From Podocnemis expansa (Eukaryota > Chordata > Testudines > Podocnemididae): DNA of 64,000 nt. A model generated the notes under the pieces. That model made no database searches. It was not told the origin of the DNA and worked only from the letters and a program-made list of their open reading frames with translations. Below are positions 57,090 through 64,000 of this stretch, piece by piece; the first letter of the stretch is position 1, and each line of letters opens with the position of its first letter. The stretch lies in contig ML681991.1 of assembly GCA_007922195.1 (NCBI GenBank), positions 43,664,905 to 43,728,904 of the forward strand, written 5' to 3'. The translations under genes were made by a program, and so were the position numbers.

Positions 57090-58665
57090 GTTAGGGACTG
57101 CTTAAAGAAGCTGGATGTGCAGAAGTCCATGGGGCCGAACAAACTGCATCCAAGGGTGCTAAGGGAATTGGCTGATGAGATAGCAGCACCACTGGCCGTT
57201 ATCTTTCAAAACTCATGAAGAACGGGGGAGGTGCCAGAGGATTGGAAAAAAGCAAATGTAGTGCCTATTTTCAAGAAAGGGAAAAAGGAGGATCCGGGGA
57301 ATTACAGACCAGTCAGCCTCACCTCAATCCCTGGAAAAATTATGGAGCAGGTTCTCAAAGAATCCATCCTAAAACACTTAGAGGAAAATAAAGTGATCAG
57401 GAACAGTCAGCATGGATTTAACAAGGGTAAATCATGCTTGACCAATCTCATCTCCTTCTATGATCAGATGACTGGTTTTCTGGATGCAGGAAGAACCGTT
57501 GATGTGATATACCTTGATTTTAGCAGGGCTTTTGATACAGTTTCCCACAGCATTCTCATTGGCAAATTAAGGAAGTATGGTTTGGATAGGTGGACTATAA
57601 GGTAGATAGAAGACTGGCTGGATCAACGGTTTCAGTGTGTAGGAATCAATGGTTCCATGTCTAGCTGGCAACCAGTCACGAGTGGTGTGCCCCAGGGGTC
57701 AGTCCTGGGGCCGGTTCTGTTCAACATTTTCATCAATGATCTGGATGATGGAATAGACTGTACTCTCAGTAAGTTTGCAGATGACACCAAGCTGGGGGGG
57801 GGACCAGTAGACACGTTGGAGGGCAAGGACAGGATTCAGGGAGACCTAGATTAATTGGAACAGTGGGCCAATAGAAATCTTATGAGGTTCAGTAAGGACA
57901 AGTGTAAAATACTGCACTTAGGACGGAAAAACCCCATGCACTGCTGCAGGCTGGGGAACATTCAGCTAAGTAGCAGCAGTGTAGAAAAGGACCTGGGGGT
58001 CATGGTGGATGGGAAGCTAGATATGAGTCAGCAGTGTGCTCTTGCTCCCAAAAAGGCCAATGGCATACTGGGCTGCATCAAAAGAAGTGTTACCAGCAGA
58101 TCAAGGGATGTGATCATTCCCCTTTATTCTGCACTGGTGAGGCCACATCTAGAATACTGTGTTCAGTTTTGGGCTCCCCACTACAAAAAGGACAGGGACA
58201 TGCTAGAGAGAGTTCAGAGGAGGGCAACCAGAATGATAAAAGGGCTGGAGCACAAGCCCTATGAGGAAAGACTGAAAGCATTAGGCTTATTTAGTCTGCA
58301 GAAGAGAAGATTGAGGGGGGATTTGATAGCAACCTTCAACTACTTGAAGGGATGCTCCAAGGAAGATGGAGCTCGATTATTCTCGGTAGTAACAGAGGAC
58401 AGAACGAGGAGCAATGGTCTCAAGTTGCGGTTAGGGAGGCCGAGGCTGGATATTAGAAAAAAACTTTTTTACTAAGCGAGTGGTAAAGCATTGGAATGAG
58501 CTGCTGAGGGAGGTGGTGGAGTCTCCATCTTTGGAGATGTTTAAGGCCTGGCTGGACAAAACCATGACTGGGATGGTTTAGTGGGAGAGGTCCTGCCTCT
58601 GGCAGAGGGTTGGACTAGATGACCTATGAGGTCCCTTCTAACCCTATGTTTCTATGATTCTATGT
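57090..58665 (+). mobile_element. CR1 LINE, 5'-truncated, near-complete reverse transcriptase and 3' tail
   Basis: It begins within ORF2 ('ctgcttaaagaagctggatg' near 57097) and runs through the reverse transcriptase domain to the 3' untranslated end 'gaggtcccttctaacccta' with the ATTCTATG repeat at about 58646-58665. CR1 is the dominant LINE of turtles, birds and crocodilians, and it moves by target-primed reverse transcription. The 5' endonuclease part is missing, the usual outcome of incomplete reverse transcription. The best-preserved element of the window. Confidence 0.95.
57100..58475 (+). pseudogene. CR1 ORF2 reverse transcriptase, three in-frame stops
   Basis: A single reading frame is conserved over about 450 codons. 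Blocks in order are 'VPEDWKKANVVPIFKKG' (57231), 'NYRPVSLTSIPGKIMEQ', 'VIYLDFSRAFDTVSH' (motif A with its aspartates), '[20 protein letters not shown]' (motif B) and 'SKFADDTKL' (motif C, the FADD box). Then come '[17 protein letters not shown]', '[19 protein letters not shown]' and '[15 protein letters not shown]' in the thumb or connection part. It is broken by in-frame stops TGA at 57216-57218, TAG at 57603-57605 and TAA at 57852-57854, and by a shift in an A/T run near 58460. Two of the stops fall where the family usually has tryptophan. All catalytic aspartates are kept, so this is a young but dead copy. Confidence 0.93.
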
Positions 58666-58849
58666 TTGGGGTTGGCAATTCTATAAGTATTAGAGTGCGT
58701 CGTGAGGGAGTGGATATTTTTTATTGGCCCAGCTTTTGTGATTAAATGAACCAAGCTTTTCAGCTAACTGGTGATCTTCTTCAGGTCTGGGTCTGTGCAG
58801 CTCAAAAGCTTGTGCGTGGTCACACGAGGAGGTTGAGGTAGAGTATGCA

Positions 58850-59145
58850 GTTTAATCCAAGTCCCCTCAGCCCCAGCATAATGCTCTAACTGAGTGTTTC
58901 CCAATCATTGTACTATTGCACACAGGTGTGCCATCAGGTCTGACCAAGTGTTCCACAAAATTTTTTGAAAAACTACTCAAAGAGCTCTGGATTGGCTCAT
59001 TGGCTCATGAATATTCATGAGTTCATTTGGAAGCCATACAGTGGTGTGTCTCAAATTAAGTAAAAATAAAAAGGTGTGCCACAGCAGAGAAAATGTTGGG
59101 AACCACTGCTCTAACTAACCACTGGACCATCCTTCCTCTCCAGGG
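58850..59145 (-). mobile_element. tRNA-SINE, minus strand, split by a hAT element
   Basis: The right part 'ctctaactaaccactggacc' 'atccttcct' (59109-59137) is the antisense of a tRNA-SINE head ('aggaaggatggtccagtgg' 'ttagttagag'). The left part 'taatccaagtcccctcagcc' 'ccagcataatgctctaact' (58854-58891) fits the next portion. A 217-bp hAT separates them and duplicates CTCTAACT. Confidence 0.6.
58892..59108. mobile_element. non-autonomous hAT element, 217 bp, inside a SINE
   Basis: The ends are GAGTGTTTCCCAATCATTG and AATGTTGGGAACCACTG, imperfect inverted repeats of the CAGTGGTTCCCAA class. The 8-bp target duplications CTCTAACT at 58884-58891 and 59109-59116 are perfect. The interior includes 'gtgtgccatcaggtctgacc' and 'aaaaaggtgtgccacagcag', mirrored phrases. 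It has no coding capacity. Confidence 0.9.
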
Positions 59146-59491
59146 GGTACTGTGGTATCTGTTCTGTATTTAATTGATACTGTATAGTAGCAGGCGGGGC
59201 ACCCTTCTATGGTGGTCTTGTAGTTACAAGGCTTGAATTCTACCAGTTTAGATCCATAGGTGTGCGTTGCTCTCCTTCTGTAGGACTTTTGTAAGTACAG
59301 AGGTCCTAATTCAGGAAGGCCTTTAAGCCAAGCACATGCTTGAGACTGTTCATGTTCAGGAAAGCATTTAAGCTTGCAAGGGCTTATTAGCATGGGCTTT
59401 CCTGACTTTCTTGACTCACAAGCAGACCATAACTCCATTGACCTCGAGGGCTAATAGTGTATATAGCATGCTGGCCCAGATTGCCTGTGGG

Positions 59492-60217
59492 CAAGGTTTA
59501 AAGTGGGCTGGAATGCACCAGAACGGCGTTCCAGGGCCTGCTATTTTTGGTGGGCCAGTGTTCTGGGTCCCCTAAAAATAGAAAATGGAGCCGGCGCATT
59601 CTAGCAGGGCAGGTGCCACTCCAGGAAGAGGGGAGACATGCCTGCCCTGCTGTGATGTGCCGGCCAGCCCCCCTGCGCATGTGCAGGCCGTGCAGCCTGG
59701 AGGAAGAGAAAGGGGCGTTCTGCTCCCCACCTCCAGCCTTAAGAGTCTGTGTGCTGCTGAAGCTAAGCTAGCACTGCACAGGGCCTGGCCTCTCCTCGGG
59801 TGGCTCAGTGGCAGAGGAGAAGAAGGGGTCTGGATGGTGGTGGGCTGGGAAGGTGTGGAGGGGGTTGGGGGGCTGAAGGCTATGGAGTTGGGGAATGGGG
59901 ATCAGGAGACTGAAGGGGGCTGGGAACGTGTGGAGGGGGTTGGGGGCTGAAGGGGGTTGAGTGAAGATGGGGGAGCCTGCGGGGTAGGGTTTAGGAGGGC
60001 TAGAGTGTGGACATGGGGGCAGGGAGCTTGGGGAATGGGGATTGGGGCTGAGTAGGACATGGGGAGAGAGTGGTCTGATGGGGCTAGGCCTTTTGGGAGC
60101 AGTAGCTGGAGTGGGGGGGCAGCAGTTCCGATGGGTAAAGGGGGCCTGGACATGCAGGAAGAGGGCCCAGAAATTTTGGAGGGTTCTGGGGCTTGCCAAA
60201 TTATGCTTTAATCCCTG
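59492..60217 (+). mobile_element. larger hAT-type element, 726 bp, relative of 30697-31512
   Basis: The ends are CAAGGTTTAAAGTGGGCTGG and GCCAAATTATGCTTTAATCCCTG, matching the termini of the element at 30697. The flanks CCTGTGGG (59484-59491) and CCTCTGGG (60218-60225) match at seven of eight. The middle is a G-rich run of variable 'ggggttggggggctgaagg' units. The right portion ('gggagcagtagctggagtgg', 'gggcctggacatgcaggaag') matches the other copy closely. No transposase. Confidence 0.87.
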
Positions 60218-60489
60218 CCTCTGGGCATTGCAACAGGCCAAGCATGAACCAGAAAAAGGAGGGGCTGGGTTGTCTCTTCTTTCACATTGACGTCATGCCA
60301 CTGTCTTCCTGGTTTATCTTGGATGGAATGAGATTGGATCTGGGCTCAATGGGTTTAATTGTGCAAATCTAGCACAGACAGACTGAAGGCTTGTGGAATG
60401 TGTAAAAGAAGGGAACCCCTCTCTGGGGAAATAGAAAACCTTAACATGGGTCTTATTTTCCGGGGAGGGTGATCTTTAACATTGGGAGT

Positions 60490-60690
60490 AATTAATGAGT
60501 GGAGCAACTTACTGAAAGTCAAGGGGGATTCTCCATTGCAGACAAGTTTTCAGTCCAGACTGGCTGTTTTTTTTGAAAGCTTTGTTCTAGGGATTATTGT
60601 GGGACAGGTTTCTGACCTTTGTGAAAGAGGTCAGACTTTGTGATCACAGTGGTCCTTTCTGGCCTTGGAATCCGGAAATTTATGATTGGT
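60490..60690 (+). mobile_element. old CR1-like 3' end
   Basis: 'taattaatgagtggagcaac' resembles the 'W-N-x-L' tail of CR1 ORF2. It is followed by 'gacctttgtgaaagaggtca' and 'cagtggtcctttctggcctt', the usual 3' end signature of older CR1-like families. No frame remains. Confidence 0.6.
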
Positions 60691-61843
60691 GAGTGAGTTG
60701 TGGCCACAGAGTGCCTGTAGCGTCTCTGCTTCTGTCTGTGTGGTCATTTATCTGACTGCCACAGCACAGTTAACTAACTGAATCCTTAATGTCCTCTCCC
60801 AGCACATTTGATAATATGTGATGTTAAATCATTCCTTGTGTGTGTAACCGGCTGCCCTTCCCCTGCCTCTCCCTGCACTGTTCAGAGTGTATTTTCTGTC
60901 ATGGAAGGTGGTCTCTATCACAGACAGGGGATTGAAAATCTTCCTGTGAGATCATCACTATGGCAATTCACCAGGACATTATTCAGGGCTGGATTTGGGC
61001 CTGGCACCAAATGTATTGTGAAACCAACTAGTGTGGGGAGGGATGCAGGGAGTTGGTCCCCAGAACCAGGGGCAATGGAGCATGGGGTGGATTGACACCA
61101 GGAGGCATTGGATATGGGGGGATTGTTCCCTGGGGGCAATGGGGCATGGCAGGGAGGGTCAGGGTCCTTGCCTCTCCTTTGGAGCTGGGATGAGAGGCAC
61201 TACCTCTTTTCTCCTTGCTTGCCCCCTAGAGGAAGACTGGGCCTTGGACCTGAATAGATACTCATGTTGTTGTGGTTCTAGTGCCCCACACCGTTGCCCC
61301 CATGTGAAGCCAACACTGCTTATGCTCCCTGATTGCCAACGGGAGCTCTCTGTCATCTGGTGGAAAGGGTCAGTATGGCTCCTGGCCTGCTCCATGCCAG
61401 AAACAGAGGGCCACACAGGCTGTTGGTCACCCGCCCCTAGGGAAGATGCCCCCCTCCTGAGCCTACCATGCACTTGGCTTGGGCTGGGTATGTAGGTGTC
61501 TAGAACGTGCTGCCTCTCAGGTCCCAGGTTGTTAAGTGGGCCAGACCTTCAGTTGGCAACATTGGGTGTAAAGTCAGTGACTTTGATTATACTGCCCTTA
61601 GTTATGTTGTGCTCCAGGCTTGGACATGGGTTGCCAGCTCTGCTCCCTTAGCATGTTACCCCTTCTTCCAGCAGCACCCTCTGATTCCAGAGCTGTGTCT
61701 CATGACTTTGCTGGCTCGTGCCAGGCTCTGCCTGGAAATGATCCATGCATGCCTCACATCCCTTGCACACAAGGGCTTGTTTGCTTTGGTGAGCTGTGGG
61801 TCGAGGTGCAAAAGCTGATGCATTCCCTGGATTCTCTTTGCAG
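60691..61843. other. non-coding sequence upstream of the PH exon
   Basis: No exon or clear transposon is recognised. An open frame at 61031-61495 has no domain. The 3' end of the stretch is a pyrimidine-rich 'ccctggattctctttgcag' that serves as acceptor for the exon at 61844. It is intronic by context. Confidence 0.5.
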
Positions 61844-61954
61844 AAGAGTGTGAAGGAGGGGCTGTTATTGAAGCAGACAAGTTCCTTCCAGAGGTGGAAG
61901 CGGAGATACTTCAAGCTGCGGGGCCGGACACTGTATTATGCCAAGGACTCCAAG
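61844..61954 (+). CDS. exon of a type II diacylglycerol kinase (PH-domain N-terminal half), 37 codons
   Basis: The exon reads in phase 0 as '[19 protein letters not shown]' then '[18 protein letters not shown]'. This is the beta1-beta3 part of a pleckstrin homology domain, with the basic K/R-x-R-x-F-x-L phosphoinositide-binding strand. An acceptor 'ttctctttgcag' precedes it and the donor AAG|GTAGGA follows. Of known families, type II diacylglycerol kinases (DGKD, DGKH, DGKK) have such a domain near the N terminus. There the enzyme phosphorylates diacylglycerol to phosphatidate at membranes and endosomes. The wording is closest to DGKH as I remember it; DGKK is not excluded. It is probably the second coding exon. 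The preceding exon, which would hold the start codon and Ser-rich N terminus, and the following exon are outside the window. No damage is seen. Confidence 0.85.
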
Positions 61955-63164
61955 GTAGGATAAACCCAGCAGTCCTGAGCTGGGGAAACTGTGGGGGGTG
62001 GTTCCTTCATGCAGTGCAGGGTCACAGAGTAGCACCATGTGATGGCTGCCATTGCTGGTGGGCACCCAAGGGGTTCTGCTGAGGACTTGTAACAACCCAT
62101 GCTTTGAGCTCTGCAACCTCCTTAGCCAGTACAGCAGCTGACTTGCCCTCAACGGGCGGGCACAGAGGGACCTATTAAACTCAATGCTCTGTCCCTCCTG
62201 CAGGCATATCCTCAAACATGAGAAGAGCCTGGAGACACCTTCCTGGCCTCACACCATGGGAGCTTGGGGCTCCCTTACCGCCCCTGGATGTCCAACAACC
62301 TAATTTGGGGTCTCCTGTCCTTCAACTGAGGGATCTAGTGCATTCTTGCTATCCCTTCAGGGTAACCATGGAAGGAAACTCAAAGGACAAAGGCCTTCTC
62401 CTCCCCCAGTATGCATGCACACCCACTGATATCTAAGTGCCCATGCACAGTCACTGCTATGTGCACACACCAAGCCCACAGATCTACACACACCCCCTTT
62501 TCAGCCAGCCACCTTCTGAAACGCACAGCTGGTTCTGGAGACATTAATCAATTCACTCTGTTTTCAGACATCTGAGCTCTGTTTGTTGCTCCAGATTGCC
62601 AGAACGCAGTCCCTGTTGACTGATCCCCAAAAAGCAGCCAGCCCCTGTCATAGGTGCCATGTTGCATGGCAAGACCAGTCACTCGTCAGCCCATCAGAGT
62701 GGGTCATGTGGCAAGCAAGGCAAACAGTGATTTCATGACCTCTCTAGGGCATGGAACAGGTCTCCCCAGGCAGAGCAGAAGGCTCCAAAAGGCTGAGGAA
62801 TCAGGGAGGGGAAGGGCCTGCCTAGCCAGGGCATGGTCATTCCCTAGTGTGCTCCAGGACTTTGCTCAGCTTAGTTTATAAGGGGGAGTTTCACAAGCCC
62901 TTAGCATTGACCTAACTCTGCTCCCATGTGAGTCAACGTGAGTAGAGCTAGGCTGATGAGAAGATCTTGTTCCTCAGAGCTATTGAGGTGCTTAACTTCC
63001 ATTGATTTTGATGAGATTCAGGCACTTCAGTACCTTTGAGGATCTGGGTTTTGAAAAGCCCACCCTGATTGTCTTCAGTGAGAGAGCTTATAGTATGTCC
63101 TCTGTGAGCCTATGTGGTGACCAGCTAGACCCTCCCACTCTGCTGGGCAAGGTTACTGACACCC
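61955..63164. other. start of the next intron, non-coding
   Basis: It begins with the donor GTAGGA at 61955-61960. A frame that could continue the PH domain with its acidic 'DEVDLSDAS'-type block is not present, so the next exon is beyond the window. A CA-rich patch lies at 62405-62500. No transposon is clear. Confidence 0.6.
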
Positions 63165-64000
63165 AGGCAGGAGCACTGTAAATCATTTCACTGCTGGGCT
63201 GCAAGAGACCTTGAGAGGGCCTCGTGTCCAGTGCCCTGTGCTGAGGCAGGGGCCAGTGGCCCTAGACCAGCCCTGACAGATGTGTATCCAGCCTGGTCCA
63301 AAATGTCTCCGGTAATGCGGATCCCACAGTCTCCCTTTGATGCCAATTCCAGTGCTTAATTGTCCTTCTAGTTAGAAAGTTTTTCATAACATTTAACCTA
63401 CATCACCCTTGCCATAGATTAACCTGATTACTTCTTGTCCTGCCTTTAGGGACCCTGGAAAGTTTTTGATCCCTATCCTCTTAATAACAGCCCTTACAAT
63501 ATTTGAAGACTATGATCAGTTAGTCCCCTGTTCAGTCTTATGTTCTCAAGATTGATCATGTCCTCTTTTGTTAACTTGTCTTTGCAGGTCTGTTTTTTGA
63601 AAACTTCTATTGCTTCCTTCTTCAGTATGTCCATTTCTTTTGCGAAATTTAGCACGCAGAACTAGGCACAGCACTAAACAAAGTGTGGCAGTTACCTCTC
63701 ATGTCTTGACACTCCTATTAATGCACCCTGGAATGATATTGGCTGTTTTCACAAATGAACCACACTGTTGACTTCTATTCAATTTGTGATCCACTGTAAT
63801 CCCAGATCCTTTTCACCTGTACTGCCAGTTACTCCCCGTTTTTAGTTGTGCATTTGATGTTTTTCCTTCCTATCTGTAGGACTTTGCACTTCTCTTCATT
63901 CAGTTTCAGTCTGCGGATTTCACACCAATTCTCTAATTGATCAAAAGTGGTTTTGGATTCTAATCCTGTTCTCCCAAGTGCTTGCAAACCAGGAATGACA
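63165..64000 (-). mobile_element. CR1 LINE, minus strand, runs off the window end
   Basis: The + strand reads as the reverse complement of CR1 ORF2: 'cagtgcttaattgtccttct', 'tttttcataacatttaacct', 'ggaatgatattggctgtttt', 'tgtgatccactgtaatccc' and 'ggactttgcacttctcttca'. On the minus strand phrases such as 'KGSGITVDHKLNRSQQC' fit the 'DLGVMVDxKLNMSQQC' block of the reverse transcriptase's C-terminal side. It is more decayed than the copy at 57-58.7 kb, with several stops. Its 3' end is near 63165 and its 5' part lies beyond 64000. Confidence 0.82.

Noticed and set aside
1..64000. tRNA genes, rRNA genes, CRISPR arrays, bacterial operons
   Set aside because: None was found. tRNA-like sequences are all heads of SINEs, and regular spaced repeats with unique spacers are absent.

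Overview
The window reads as vertebrate nuclear DNA from a sauropsid, most likely a turtle, with a crocodilian as the alternative. It contains long introns or intergenic DNA, non-LTR elements of the CR1 family that end in the ATTCTATG-type 3' tail, many short non-autonomous hAT DNA transposons, a DIRS-like tyrosine-recombinase-type retroelement, and a SINE-like family with a 'cgtgggagaaaatcccac' palindrome. There is nothing prokaryotic here: no operons, Shine-Dalgarno sites, CRISPR arrays or origins. Nearly all long open frames are chance frames or belong to transposable elements.

Only one host coding exon is convincing. It lies on the + strand at 61844-61954, is 111 bp (37 codons), and is flanked by a good polypyrimidine-CAG acceptor and a GTAGG donor. 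It encodes the first half of a PH domain of the type II diacylglycerol kinase kind (delta/eta/kappa; eta fits best from memory). No upstream exon is visible in the preceding 61 kb and no downstream exon in the last 2 kb, so most of the window is probably the large intron before this exon or 5' flank, and 61955-64000 is the start of the next intron.

Layout. 1-15 kb: mostly single-copy sequence with an old CR1 3' end, a short hAT, faint L2 pieces and small dispersed repeats. 15-25 kb: short hATs with 8-bp target duplications, tRNA-SINE (MIR/CORE-like) fragments, a GC-rich foldback element and L2 tails. 24.8-25.1 kb: a SINE carrying an inverted copy of itself between one pair of 14-bp target duplications. 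27.8-28.7 kb: a broken CR1 endonuclease region on the minus strand. 30.7-32.8 kb: a large hAT with a smaller hAT nested in its terminus, followed by a second hAT type. 33.6 kb: a CR1 3' end. 34.9-36.1 kb: CA/CT-rich DNA and another hAT. 47.65-52.78 kb: a 5.1-kb DIRS-like element on the minus strand with inverted terminal repeats, a decayed gag-like region holding a LAP2alpha-type domain, and an exact 124-bp tandem duplication. 53.4 kb: a second SINE with an internal inversion. 57.1-58.7 kb: a CR1 reverse transcriptase with three in-frame stops. 58.9-60.2 kb: two further hATs, one inside a SINE. 63.2-64.0 kb: a minus-strand CR1 that runs off the window.

I found no undescribed host pathway. The items most worth a second look are the DIRS-like element with its domain shared with LAP2alpha, the internally inverted SINE copies, and the chimeric and nested hAT families. 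All of these can be checked from the coordinates given.
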